Assembly: GCF_001613405.1 (NCBI RefSeq)
Contig: NZ_BDCH01000033.1
Location: 1 to 64,000, forward strand
Direction: 5' to 3'
Length of the DNA stretch: 64,000 bases
Source of the DNA: Nocardia crassostreae
GTDB lineage: Bacteria > Actinomycetota > Actinomycetes > Mycobacteriales > Mycobacteriaceae
In this document: positions 18,578 to 26,637 of the stretch, piece by piece
Layout of the letters: every line of letters starts with the position of its first letter
How positions within the stretch are numbered: position 1 is the stretch's first letter
Notes under the pieces: model-generated
Databases searched by the model: none
Seen by the model: only the letters and a program-made list of their open reading frames with translations
What the model was told of the DNA's origin: nothing
Made by a program: the position numbers and the translations under genes

Positions 18578-19597
18578 TCAGGCGAACAACGCCAGCTGTG
18601 GGTCGGGCGTATGCGATTCGGCGGCACGCACCTCGGGTTCGGCCGGTCGGTCGCGGTTCAAGCCGTGCTTGTCGAGCAGCGGCTCGATACGGCCGCGTAG
18701 CCACGCAGAATACTCCGGAGTGACCGAAGTACCGCGACCATACAGCTGCCGGTAGCGTCGCAGTAGCGCCGGGTGCGCTTCGGCGAGCCAGTCCAGGAAC
18801 CAGCCGCGGGTACTCCCGCGGAGATGCATGGGGAAGGCGGTGACGCTGGCGGCCCCGGCCTCGGCGATGGCCCCGATGAGCTCGTCCAGATGCGCCTTGG
18901 AGTCGGTGAGATACGGAATGACCGGGGCGACCATGACATTCACGGCGAATCCGGCGTCCGCGAGGGCGCGGATCAGCTCCAGGCGCGCCTTGGGCGAGGG
19001 CGTCCCGTGCTCGATGGCCCGATGCAGTTCGGGATCCAGAATGGCCAGGGAGACGGCCAGATGCACCGGCACCTGCCGCGCCGCCTGGGTGAGCAGCGGC
19101 AGATCCCGGCGCATGAGCGTGCCCTTGGTGAGAATCGAGAAGCCGGTGCCCGATTCGGTGAGCGCGCCGATGATGCCCGGCATGAGCCGGTAGCGCCCCT
19201 CGGCGCGCTGATAGGGATCGGTATTGGTGCCCAGCGCCACGGGTTCGCGCCGCCAGGACCGCTTGTGCAGCTCCTTGCGCAGTATGGGCACCACATTGGT
19301 CTTGACCACGATCTGCGAGTCGAAGTCGTTGCCCGAGTCCAGATCCAGGTACTCGTGCGAGCCGCGGGCGAAGCAGTAGCGGCAGGCGTGCGAACAGCCG
19401 CGCATGGGATTGACGGTCCAGCCGAAGGGCAGCGACCCGCCCTCGGGCACCTTGTTCAGCGCGCTCTTGCAGAGCACCTCGTGGAATGTGATGCCCTCGA
19501 ACTCCGGTGTCTGTACGCTGCGTACGAGACCGGCACGTTCGAGCCCGGGCAGCGCGCCGTCATCGGCGTCGAGGGTTTGGCTTTGCCAGCGCACCAC
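18578..19597 (-). CDS. Radical SAM protein of the Rv2578c type
   Basis: A 339-residue radical SAM enzyme with the cluster motif C-S-H-A-C-R-Y-C near residue 72, within MRGCSHACRYCFARGSHEYL. The following GTNTDPYQRAEGRYRL and FSILTKGTLMRRDLPLL blocks are typical of spore photoproduct lyase-like proteins and of M. tuberculosis Rv2578c. The reaction is unknown, but a link to DNA damage is plausible because a near-consensus SOS box lies immediately before the start codon. The ATG at 19597 gives MVRWQSQ. Confidence 0.88.
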   Translation of the reverse strand: MVRWQSQTLDADDGALPGLERAGLVRSVQTPEFEGITFHEVLCKSALNKVPEGGSLPFGWTVNPMRGCSHACRYCFARGSHEYLDLDSGNDFDSQIVVKTNVVPILRKELHKRSWRREPVALGTNTDPYQRAEGRYRLMPGIIGALTESGTGFSILTKGTLMRRDLPLLTQAARQVPVHLAVSLAILDPELHRAIEHGTPSPKARLELIRALADAGFAVNVMVAPVIPYLTDSKAHLDELIGAIAEAGAASVTAFPMHLRGSTRGWFLDWLAEAHPALLRRYRQLYGRGTSVTPEYSAWLRGRIEPLLDKHGLNRDRPAEPEVRAAESHTPDPQLALFA

Positions 19598-19602
19598 CCA
19601 AG

Positions 19603-19618
19603 TCGAACATTTGTTCTA
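19603..19618 (-). promoter_or_regulatory. Probable SOS box (LexA site)
   Basis: TCGAACATTTGTTCTA at 19603-19618 matches the mycobacterial SOS box TCGAAC-N4-GTTCGA at 11 of 12 defined positions. It lies only six bases upstream of the radical SAM start at 19597, overlapping a leaderless-type promoter region. Confidence 0.75.
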
Positions 19619-19625
19619 TCGACTG

Positions 19626-20618
19626 TCAAGCAATCTTCTGCGTGTCGGGCGTGATCGTCCGCCCGTTGTAGAAGTCGATCAGATCGCTGACCGTCTCCTC
19701 GGCCGATCGCGGCTGATATCCCAACTCGCTCTTGGCCTTCGCATGCTCGACCACCGGCGCCGACAGCAGCGCGCCCATGGACGCCTTGGAGATGCGGTCA
19801 CTGCCGAGCGCCTTGGACACCGGCTCCAGAATCGGCATGAGCACATTGATGACCTTCGGCGGAATCGCGAAGGCGGGCTTGAGCCGCCCGTTGTACTCGG
19901 CCGCGAACCGGGTGATCTCCAGCATGTTCACGAAATTGCCGCCTAGCAGATAGTTCTCGCCGGTCTTGCCGCGCTCCCCGGCCAGCACCAGGCCCTGCGC
20001 CACGTCCCGCACATCGACCAGGTCGAAGCCGCCGCCGATCATGACCGGGGTGCGCCCGCGCGCGGAGTCCCACAGAGTGACATTGATGCGCGAATCGGAG
20101 TGGTCGATCAGCCCGTACACACCGGTCGGATTACAGATCACCGCATCCAGGCCCGCATCGATGACCTTGCGCAGCTCGACCTCGCCCTGGAACTTGGAGC
20201 GGTCGTAGATCGGCAGATCCGGGTCGATGGACCGCGGCGCGCGCTCGTTGATGACGCCGCCGCAGGTGTACTGGTTGAACGCGTGAATCGAGCTGGTGTG
20301 CACCATGCGCCGCGCGCCCACCGCCTTGGCGGCCTCCGCGACCACCCGCACGCCCTCGGTATTGACCCGCCAGGCGAGGTCGTTCTTGTGCGCCAGGGTG
20401 ATGAGCGCGACGAGGTGGTACACGACCTCCGCGCCGCCGAGCGCACTGCGCATCGACGCGGGATCGAGTACATCGCCGGAAACCCAGGTGACACCCGGTT
20501 CGCTCGCACCGGTGGGGCGGACGCGATCGATGGCAGTCACCTCGTGACCGCGATCCGTAAGCAAGCGAAGCAAATTGGTGCCAAGGAACCCGGCAGCGCC
20601 GGTGACTGCGACCTTCAT
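19626..20618 (-). CDS. NAD(P)-dependent epimerase/dehydratase or 3-beta-hydroxysteroid dehydrogenase-like protein
   Basis: A 330-residue extended short-chain dehydrogenase. The N-terminus holds the nucleotide motif TGAAGFLG at residues 6-13. The substrate domain carries HTSSIHAF, and the catalytic tyrosine-lysine is in YDRSKFQGEVEL. Its promoter holds a perfect KstR-type operator, so a role in steroid or sterol breakdown is plausible; the exact substrate is unknown. Its stop lies 29 bases before the radical SAM start, on the same strand, so some read-through is possible. Confidence 0.85.
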   Translation of the reverse strand: MKVAVTGAAGFLGTNLLRLLTDRGHEVTAIDRVRPTGASEPGVTWVSGDVLDPASMRSALGGAEVVYHLVALITLAHKNDLAWRVNTEGVRVVAEAAKAVGARRMVHTSSIHAFNQYTCGGVINERAPRSIDPDLPIYDRSKFQGEVELRKVIDAGLDAVICNPTGVYGLIDHSDSRINVTLWDSARGRTPVMIGGGFDLVDVRDVAQGLVLAGERGKTGENYLLGGNFVNMLEITRFAAEYNGRLKPAFAIPPKVINVLMPILEPVSKALGSDRISKASMGALLSAPVVEHAKAKSELGYQPRSAEETVSDLIDFYNGRTITPDTQKIA

Positions 20619-20631
20619 GGCAAGAAGAATA

Positions 20632-20645
20632 TAGAACTTGTTCTA
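20632..20645. promoter_or_regulatory. KstR-type operator, perfect match
   Basis: TAGAACTTGTTCTA fits the KstR consensus TnnAACnnGTTnnA at every fixed position. It sits 14 bases upstream of the epimerase start (20618). Confidence 0.8.
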
Positions 20646-20765
20646 ATTTGCAACAACGTCCGGGACAAGTTCCGGCCTCGGTGTGGGGCCGGACGGCACG
20701 CCGAGCTGGACGAACGATGGGTTATATTCGGCACCGCATGTCCACGACGATAGGGGGGGCACATC

Positions 20766-21152
20766 ATGGCCGATCTCTCGGTCGACACCACCGCGGTCCG
20801 CACCTTCGCCGCGACCCAGGACGGCGTCACCGCCGACATCGCCGCGACCGGCGGCCTCGACACGGTATCCCACGTCGCCGCCATGACGCCCGTCTTCGGC
20901 CTCATCGGCGCGGACTTCCTGGCCAGCTTCGCCGTGGCCGAGCTACTCCACGACAAGGACATCACCGCTCTCTCCGCCCGCTTCGCCCACGTCGGCCAGG
21001 CCGCCTGCGGCTCCGCCGCCACCTACGACGCCGCCGACGCCGACTTCGCGGGCGGCCTGAACTCCATCACCGGGCAACTCGGGGGGGCAGGCATGAATCC
21101 CCGGCGCGGCGTGAGCACCGAGCATCCCGGGGGCCCGCATGCGGTTCTCTGA
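20766..21152 (+). CDS. EspC-like type VII secretion target
   Basis: A 128-residue helical protein of the DUF2580/EspC family, small ESX-exported proteins of Mycobacteriales. A YxxxD export signal is visible: Y87-D-A-A-D91, in the helical C-terminal region. Cysteine at 81. An ATG at 20766 follows a run of seven Gs, which serves as the ribosome binding site, and a TATATT -10-like element at 20723. Its end overlaps the next gene by 14 bases, so the two are cotranscribed and possibly secreted together. Confidence 0.75.
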   Translation: MADLSVDTTAVRTFAATQDGVTADIAATGGLDTVSHVAAMTPVFGLIGADFLASFAVAELLHDKDITALSARFAHVGQAACGSAATYDAADADFAGGLNSITGQLGGAGMNPRRGVSTEHPGGPHAVL

Positions 21153-22701
21153 CGACGGCGTGATCGGGCATATCGCCCCGGCCCATCCGATTCCCGGTGA
21201 GTCCGCCCTGCCCGCGGCTGTGTCCGGCATTCTGCTCGACCCGCCGCTCGGGCAGTTGCCCGAGGATGTGGCCACCTTCGAGCCGCCCGCATTCGCCTTG
21301 TCCCGCAAGGAGATCGAGCAGGGCGGCTCGCCGCTGAGCGGCGGTACGCCGCACGGGCTGCCGGGCACATCGCAGGGTGACGACACTTATGCGGCGTCGG
21401 TGCTCGAGGGTCCGCTCTCCCCCGCGCTCGATGCCGCTCACAACGTGCTGGGGGGTGCGCAGCAGGCGCTCGGCGAAGCGCAGGGAATGCTCGGCACTGC
21501 GCAGGCCGCGCTGAACAATGTTCCCGGCGCACTGAATGCCGCGCAGGCCGCGCTCACCCAGGCCGGGCTGAACCCGGCCGCGCTGCCGCCCTTGCCCGCC
21601 GATCCGGTCGGCGATCTCATGAAGGGCCTGGCGCTGCCCGCCATCCCGGGGATGGACGCGCTGTTCAAGCCGTTCCTGGATTTGATCAACAGCTTCGGCA
21701 CCGGCGTGCTGGGCCAGCTCAACCCCGCTTCGCTGCTGAGCCAGGGTTCCAAGCTCATCGAAGGCGCCATGAGCGTCGGCCAGGGCGCGTTCAAGACCGT
21801 CGAGCAACTCTGGCAGGGCCAGGCCTCGCGCAATGCCCAGGCCGCGGGCCAGCAGGCGCAGAACCACGGCCAGGAGACCACTCAGCGCGGTTTCGACATC
21901 TCGGCCGTCACCGAACAGGCCGCGGCCGTGGTGCAGCGCGGCAATATCCAGCTCACCGCCATCGCCCAGTCTTTCGCCGCCCAGGCCACCGCCCTCGCCC
22001 CGGTCATCATGACCCCGCCCGCCCAGACCGCCCTCATCGCCTCCGCCACCCAGCACCTGGGCTCGGCCATGACGGTCGTCAACATCACCCGCGGCGAACT
22101 GGCCGGATACACGGCGCAACTCAATGGCGTGGTCGCCCAGCTACTCGGCCAGGGCGGCGGCCCCAACCCCGCCGAAGTGGCCCAGTCCCTCGCCCAGAAT
22201 GTCGGCCAGCCGATCCTCGAACAGGCCAAGGGCCTACTCCAGGGCGGCGGTTCCCCCACCGGCCCGTTCGGCAGCGACCCGACCAGAACCGGCCCGAGCG
22301 ATGTCGACACCAAGGCCGCCGGACTCGGTGGCGGTGGTGGAGGCGCCGGTGGCGGCGGTCTCGGTGGCGGCGGCCTGGGCGGCGTCGCGTCGACCCCGGG
22401 CGGCCCGGGCTCCTCGATCCCCGGCGGCAAAACCCCGGCGGGCGCCGCGAGCCCCTTCGGCACAGGCACCGGCGGCCTCCCCGGCATGGGCGGTGCGGGC
22501 AGCCCCGGCTTCATGGGCTCGCCACACGCTGCGGGCGCGGGCCAGCGAGGCTCCGATCAGGAGTACTCACGCACGGTGGTCCCGCACCAAAGCCGTTCCG
22601 GCGAAAGCGAACTCACCGGCAATCTGGGCGATGCCGCCCCGAATGTGATCGGCGAGACCGAGGACGAGGTGACCGGCGACTACGAGACCGATCAGTCCTG
22701 A
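21139..22701 (+). CDS. Large Ala/Gly/Gln-rich protein partnered with the EspC-like protein
   Basis: A 520-residue protein with a heptad-like Ala/Gln helical region (about residues 90-380), a glycine-rich linker (about 395-425) and a hydrophilic acidic tail. It has no recognised catalytic domain and no signal peptide. Its overlap with the EspC-like gene resembles EspE/EspF- or EspC/EspA-type substrate pairs, which suggests type VII export or a surface role. That is inference. No ESX core gene is in the window. Confidence 0.7.
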   Translation: MRFSDDGVIGHIAPAHPIPGESALPAAVSGILLDPPLGQLPEDVATFEPPAFALSRKEIEQGGSPLSGGTPHGLPGTSQGDDTYAASVLEGPLSPALDAAHNVLGGAQQALGEAQGMLGTAQAALNNVPGALNAAQAALTQAGLNPAALPPLPADPVGDLMKGLALPAIPGMDALFKPFLDLINSFGTGVLGQLNPASLLSQGSKLIEGAMSVGQGAFKTVEQLWQGQASRNAQAAGQQAQNHGQETTQRGFDISAVTEQAAAVVQRGNIQLTAIAQSFAAQATALAPVIMTPPAQTALIASATQHLGSAMTVVNITRGELAGYTAQLNGVVAQLLGQGGGPNPAEVAQSLAQNVGQPILEQAKGLLQGGGSPTGPFGSDPTRTGPSDVDTKAAGLGGGGGGAGGGGLGGGGLGGVASTPGGPGSSIPGGKTPAGAASPFGTGTGGLPGMGGAGSPGFMGSPHAAGAGQRGSDQEYSRTVVPHQSRSGESELTGNLGDAAPNVIGETEDEVTGDYETDQS

Positions 22702-22705
22702 CCGA

Positions 22706-23344
22706 TCACCAGGCATTCCAGTGCAGCACGTCCTCGCGCGGAATGCGCTGGGCGGGACGGAAATCGGCGCCCACGGTGTAGGCGAGCGGAATGAGCGCCG
22801 CGAGCATGACCCGGTCGTAGGGCACGCGCAGCACCTCCGCCAGCTCCCGCTCCAGCGGCGCCTGCGCGGTCGTCCAGACGGTGCCGAGCCCGCGAGCGCG
22901 CGCGGCCAGCATGAAGCTCCACACGGCTGGAAGGATGGACCCCCAGGTTCCGGCCTGCTCGGGCACACGCACATTGTCGGTGCGCCCTTCGACCGCGGGA
23001 ACGACGATGGCGGGCACGCGATTAATGTTGTCGTAGAGATAACCCAGCCCCTCGGCGATCTTCGGCCAGGAACCGTGCGCGTTCATGCGGTACACATCGC
23101 GTGCGGTCAGCGGCGTACCCTCGGCCAGCTGCAGCGCCCTGCGATAGATATCGGCGACGGCCGCGCGCTGCGCCTTCTCGGTGACCACCAGGAAATGCCA
23201 GCGCTGGCGATTACGACCGGTGGGCGCCTGAGTGGCGAGGTCGACGCATTCCTCGATCAGCCGTCGCGGCACCGGCCGGGTGAGGTCGAGGCGTTTGCGC
23301 GCCGCGCGGGTGGTGGACAAGACCTCGTCGGCGGACAGGTTCAA
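22706..23344 (-). CDS. Nitroreductase family flavoprotein
   Basis: An oxidoreductase of the FMN-binding nitroreductase fold, about 212 residues. Supporting features are TRAARKRLDLTRPVPRRLIE, the flavin-binding APTGRNRQRWHF near the N-terminus, the middle segment QAGTWGSILPAVWSFMLAAR, and the C-terminal LIPLAYTVGADFRPA. The TTG at 23344 avoids overlap with the divergent MarR gene (start 23350). A GTG at 23374 would add ten residues. The divergent arrangement suggests that MarR controls it. Confidence 0.8.
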   Translation of the reverse strand: MNLSADEVLSTTRAARKRLDLTRPVPRRLIEECVDLATQAPTGRNRQRWHFLVVTEKAQRAAVADIYRRALQLAEGTPLTARDVYRMNAHGSWPKIAEGLGYLYDNINRVPAIVVPAVEGRTDNVRVPEQAGTWGSILPAVWSFMLAARARGLGTVWTTAQAPLERELAEVLRVPYDRVMLAALIPLAYTVGADFRPAQRIPREDVLHWNAW

Positions 23345-23349
23345 CGACC

Positions 23350-23808
23350 ATGTCGAGGACCGATGAACGCGCACAAGACGCTTATCTCCCCCGGCTCGCC
23401 GCGGAACGCCCGGACATCGCGCTGTGCCGCGCGTCGGCGGTGGTGGCTCGCGCGGCCGATGCCGCCGCACTGAACAGCGGCCTGGGGGTCGGGCAGCATC
23501 TGGTGCTGAAAATGCTCGCCGCCGTGGGGCCGCGTTCCCAGCAGGCGCTCAGCGCCGATCTGCGCATCGACCGCAGTGTCATGGTCGGCATTGCCGATGG
23601 TCTGGAGAAGTCCGGATACGTTCGCCGCGAACGCGATCCATCGGATCGGCGCGCCTATGCGGTGACCATCACCGAGCCGGGCCGGACTGCGCTGGCCGCC
23701 GCGGAGCGGATGATTCCCGGATTCCTCGACGACACCTTCGCCGCTCTCACCCGCGCCGAGCGCGAGCGGCTCACCGAACTGCTGGGCAAGATCCTGTTCG
23801 CGGACTGA
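23350..23808 (+). CDS. MarR family transcriptional regulator
   Basis: A 152-residue winged-helix protein. The recognition region is SQQALSADLRIDRSVMVGIA, and the wing is RRERDPSDRRAYAVTIT, the classic MarR DxRxxxxxLT segment. It is divergent from the nitroreductase gene with almost no spacer, so its operator probably overlaps both start regions. The likely signal is an aromatic or redox-active compound. Confidence 0.85.
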   Translation: MSRTDERAQDAYLPRLAAERPDIALCRASAVVARAADAAALNSGLGVGQHLVLKMLAAVGPRSQQALSADLRIDRSVMVGIADGLEKSGYVRRERDPSDRRAYAVTITEPGRTALAAAERMIPGFLDDTFAALTRAERERLTELLGKILFAD

Positions 23809-23841
23809 AGGTTTCGATCCTGCCGCTGCATCGACGTATTC

Positions 23842-23858
23842 GGGACATGTAGTATCCC
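23842..23858. promoter_or_regulatory. Operator-like site upstream of the Rrf2 gene
   Basis: GGGACATGTAGTATCCC, an imperfect inverted repeat with GGGA-N-A and T-N-TCCC arms. It ends four bases before the ATG at 23863. A near-copy occurs at 24408, before the pump gene. The central TAGTAT can double as a -10 element, so binding would block transcription. Confidence 0.6.
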
Positions 23859-23862
23859 TTTT

Positions 23863-24342
23863 ATGTTGATGAGCGAGGGGGTCGAGTGGGGTTTGCACTG
23901 CTGCATGGTGCTGGCGTGGCTCGATGATCGGGCGCCGATTCCGACGGCCAAGTTGGCGGAGGTGTTCGAGTTGCCGCCGGAGTATCTGAAGAAGCGGTTG
24001 CAGCCGTTGGTGCGGGAAGGGATTCTCGGGTCCACAGCTGGATCGCGTGGGGGGTATCGGTTGGCGCGGATGCCGGAACGGATCACCTTGATGGATGTGG
24101 TCGGGGCGGTCGAAGGGCGGACGGAAGCGTTCCGGTGCACCGAGATCCGGCGAAACGGTGCGGGTGCGACGGCGGCGCGATCGGAGTTCGCGAAGCCGTG
24201 CGGCATTGCCACGGCAATGCGGCGGGCGGAGTTGGCGTGGCGGCGCGAGCTGGCGAATCAGACCATCGCGGACTTGATCGCCGACGCTCCCGCCACTGCG
24301 CCGCTGCGGGCGCGCCGCTTCTATGAGCGCCTCACGACATAG
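23863..24342 (+). CDS. Rrf2 family transcriptional regulator
   Basis: A 159-residue Rrf2 protein. The helix-turn-helix is in PTAKLAEVFELPPEYLKKRL. The conserved RRGGYRLAR-type wing appears as GSRGGYRLARMPERI. IscR-type iron-sulfur ligands (three close cysteines) are not present; only isolated cysteines at about 88 and 109 are seen. It probably senses something other than a classical cluster. It autoregulates and controls the downstream pump, judging by paired operator copies. MLMSEG offers two start codons, six bases apart. Confidence 0.85.
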   Translation: MLMSEGVEWGLHCCMVLAWLDDRAPIPTAKLAEVFELPPEYLKKRLQPLVREGILGSTAGSRGGYRLARMPERITLMDVVGAVEGRTEAFRCTEIRRNGAGATAARSEFAKPCGIATAMRRAELAWRRELANQTIADLIADAPATAPLRARRFYERLTT

Positions 24343-24368
24343 CGGCGAGTACAACGCTCGTAATGACA

Positions 24369-24394
24369 CCCGGCCCTGCGGGGCCGGGTTTTTT
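24369..24394 (+). terminator. Intrinsic terminator between the Rrf2 and MFS genes
   Basis: CCCGGCCC (24369-24376), loop TGCG, GGGCCGGG (24381-24388), then six Ts. A textbook rho-independent terminator, which shows the MFS coding region begins after it. Confidence 0.92.
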
Positions 24395-24407
24395 CGAAGG
24401 GAGAACC

Positions 24408-24424
24408 GGGACATTGTCTATCCC
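24408..24424. promoter_or_regulatory. Second copy of the Rrf2-type operator, before the MFS gene
   Basis: GGGACATTGTCTATCCC. It shares GGGACAT-N4-TATCCC with the site at 23842 (13 of 17 positions identical). It covers the proposed TTG start of the pump gene. Confidence 0.6.
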
Positions 24425-25628
24425 GATCAAAGATCAGTCGCCAACCGGAACACAGCCTGCGGTGCTGTCGGATGGGTTGCGGCGCAGAGTGATTCTGGCG
24501 TTGGGCACCTTCGCCGTCGGCACCGACGCGTTCATCCTGGCCGGATTCCTGCCCGATATGGCAGCGGCGCTGAACGTGTCCACGGCGTCCGCCGGTGCGG
24601 CGGTGACGGTGTTCGCGGCGGCTTACGCGCTGCTGTCCCCGGTACTGGCCACCGTGACCGCACAACTGCCGCGCCGCGCGCTGCTGGTGTCTGCCCTGGT
24701 GGTGCTCGGCGTGGCCAATCTGGGCACGGCGGCGGCGCCGAATCTCGCGATGCTGCTGGCCACCCGGGTGCTGGCGGCGATCGGCGCGGCGGCGTTCACG
24801 CCGAATGCCGGTGCGGTGGCCGCCGCCCTGGTGCGACCGGAGGCGCGGGCACGGGCGCTGGCCGTGGTCGTGGGCGGGTTGACGATCGCGACCGCGTTGG
24901 GTGTGCCGCTCGGCGCCGTGGTCGGGCAGTGGCTGGGCTGGCGGTCGGCATTGGTCGCGGTCGCGATGGTGAGCCTGCTGGCCGCGGCCGGGGTGGCGGC
25001 CTGGGTGCCGTTCGTGCCCGGCAATCCGCCGGTGCGATTGTCCGCGCGCCTGGCGGTGGTGCGGAATCGATCGGTCGCGAAGGTGTTGCCGCTGACGGTG
25101 CTGGGCATGGGTGCTGCCTATGTGGTTTACGCCTACAGCGTGCCCGCGCTGGCGGCGGTGGGTGTCGACGCCGCCGCCACGGCGTGGGTGCTGTCGCTGT
25201 ACGGAGTCGGCGCGGTGGCAGGCAATCTGACATCCGGCTACGCGACCGACCGGTGGGGTGCGACGCGAGTGCTCACCTGTGGCTATGTGGCGATGGCGCT
25301 CGCCTTGGGGCTGCTGGGCGTACTGGCGGCCACCCGCACCGATGTGGCCTGGCTCGTCGGTGTGCTCGCGGCGGTGTGGGGTGCGGCCAGCTGGCGTCAG
25401 ACTCCCGCCCAGCAGCATCGGCTCATCGGCGCGGCCCCGCACGAAGCGGGATTGGTGGTGGCGCTCAACGCTTCCTGCATCTATCTGGGCATCGGGTTCG
25501 GCACCCTGCTCGGTGGCGTCACCGTCGGGCACGGCGCGACCGCCATGTTCGCCGTCGGCGCGGCCGTTGCCGTGATGGCGCTGATCTACCTGCGCGCCAC
25601 GCACATCCGGGACCACGAGGAAAGGTGA
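24414..25628 (+). CDS. MFS drug efflux transporter (DHA1, chloramphenicol-exporter-like)
   Basis: About 404 residues with twelve predicted membrane helices, including the N-terminal VILALGTFAVGTDAFILAGFLP and the motif-C-like helix 5 region. The first-half segment LRRRVILALGTF and the RPEARARALAVV loop are typical of DHA1 drug:H+ antiporters related to CmlR/Cmx. Start: the open frame extends to 24363, but the terminator in between rules that out. The TTG at 24414 or the GTG at 24462 are candidates. It is probably induced when the Rrf2 protein releases the shared operator. Confidence 0.82.
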   Translation: MSIPIKDQSPTGTQPAVLSDGLRRRVILALGTFAVGTDAFILAGFLPDMAAALNVSTASAGAAVTVFAAAYALLSPVLATVTAQLPRRALLVSALVVLGVANLGTAAAPNLAMLLATRVLAAIGAAAFTPNAGAVAAALVRPEARARALAVVVGGLTIATALGVPLGAVVGQWLGWRSALVAVAMVSLLAAAGVAAWVPFVPGNPPVRLSARLAVVRNRSVAKVLPLTVLGMGAAYVVYAYSVPALAAVGVDAAATAWVLSLYGVGAVAGNLTSGYATDRWGATRVLTCGYVAMALALGLLGVLAATRTDVAWLVGVLAAVWGAASWRQTPAQQHRLIGAAPHEAGLVVALNASCIYLGIGFGTLLGGVTVGHGATAMFAVGAAVAVMALIYLRATHIRDHEER

Positions 25629-25669
25629 TGCCGCGGCGTGCGGGGTAGCTGCCCCGCCGCCGCGGCATC
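25627..25669 (+). terminator. Large GC-rich hairpin after the MFS gene
   Basis: GATGCCGCGGCG (25627-25638) pairs with CGCCGCGGCATC (25658-25669), and an inner GCGGGG/CCCCGC stem extends it. It overlaps the MFS stop codon and has no U-tract. Confidence 0.75.
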
Positions 25670-25750
25670 TGTGGGGTCGACTGCGGCTGTACACCCCGCG
25701 GGCACCGACCACCGTCCGTGGCGCCCGATGTCCGCCGGGCGCTGCGGTTT

Positions 25751-26500
25751 TCAGACTACGGTGGGACGCGCCTGCGCGTCGATCCCGCCGTCGATGACGA
25801 ACTGGGCGCCGTGGATGAAGCCTGCCTGCGGACCCAGCAGATACACGATAAGCGAAGCGATCTCATCCGGTGTGCCATTGCGGCCGATGGTTACCACGAA
25901 GTTGCGGATGGATTCTCCGTAGCGCGGATCGGCGAGTCCGGCCTGCAGCAGCGGGGTGTCGACGCTGCCGGGGGCGACCGTGTTCAGACGGACGCCCGCG
26001 CCGCCCCACTCCACAGCGCGCTCGCGCACCGCGACCGTGACCGCGTTCTTCGAGGAGGCATAGGCGTAGGAACCGGCGTAATCGCCTGCCGCCGCGAAGG
26101 CTTCGGCCTCGGCGCCCTTGTCGATCGGATTCTCGGCCCACTGGATGTGGGTGGAGGCGACCGAGGAAACCACCGCGGCCGCAGGCGATTCGCCCTTCCG
26201 CAGCGCGGGCAGCAGGGCGTCGAGCAGCGCCACGGTGGCCCGGTAGTTGATCTCCACCACGAAGTTCGGATCCGGCACCTGCGGCCCCACCCCCGCGCAC
26301 AGCACCAGCCCGTCCAGCACCCCGCCGGAGCGCTCCAGCACCGCCTCCACCGCGGCGGCGCGCGCCACCGGATCGGTCAGGTCGGCGGTCACCTCGGCAT
26401 TGCGCAGATCGATGCCGATGACGTCGTGCCCGGCGGCGGTCAGCGCGGCGGCGGTCGCGGCGCCGATGCCCGATCCGGATCCGGTGATGGCAATGGTCAT
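25751..26500 (-). CDS. Short-chain dehydrogenase (3-alpha-hydroxysteroid dehydrogenase-like)
   Basis: A 249-residue SDR. TGSGSGIG at residues 6-13 binds the nucleotide, the catalytic serine is in VSSVASTHIQW, and YASSK is the Tyr-Lys pair. The long insertion between Ser and Tyr (AENPIDKGAEAEAFAAAGDY) is typical of 3-alpha-HSD/carbonyl reductase. Two KstR-type sites are in the divergent promoter region, one of them 10 bases upstream of the start, so steroid metabolism is a reasonable role. Confidence 0.83.
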   Translation of the reverse strand: MTIAITGSGSGIGAATAAALTAAGHDVIGIDLRNAEVTADLTDPVARAAAVEAVLERSGGVLDGLVLCAGVGPQVPDPNFVVEINYRATVALLDALLPALRKGESPAAAVVSSVASTHIQWAENPIDKGAEAEAFAAAGDYAGSYAYASSKNAVTVAVRERAVEWGGAGVRLNTVAPGSVDTPLLQAGLADPRYGESIRNFVVTIGRNGTPDEIASLIVYLLGPQAGFIHGAQFVIDGGIDAQARPTVV

Positions 26501-26509
26501 GACATCGAT

Positions 26510-26523
26510 TAGAACAAGATGCA
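26510..26523. promoter_or_regulatory. KstR-type operator, one mismatch (SDR side)
   Basis: TAGAACAAGATGCA fits TnnAACnnGTTnnA with GAT for GTT. It lies 10 bases upstream of the SDR start at 26500. Confidence 0.45.
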
Positions 26524-26588
26524 GAATAGGCCCGCAAGAGAGGTCGAAAAATGGTCTCGGTTACCGGGACTATGATCCGAAAAAAAAC

Positions 26589-26602
26589 TAGAATCTGTTC
26601 TA
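26589..26602. promoter_or_regulatory. KstR-type operator, one mismatch (LLM side), within a longer palindrome
   Basis: TAGAATCTGTTCTA fits TnnAACnnGTTnnA with AAT for AAC. The flanks extend the symmetry: AAAAACTAGAA and TTCTAGTTTTT are exact complements (26583-26593 and 26598-26608). It is 36 bases upstream of the LLM start. Confidence 0.65.
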
Positions 26603-26637
26603 GTTTTTGTACTTGCTCACCGTCGAGAGGACGATCG

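Noticed and set aside
24363..24413. N-terminal extension of the MFS protein
   Set aside because: It contains a perfect intrinsic terminator, so it cannot be part of the coding region of that transcript.
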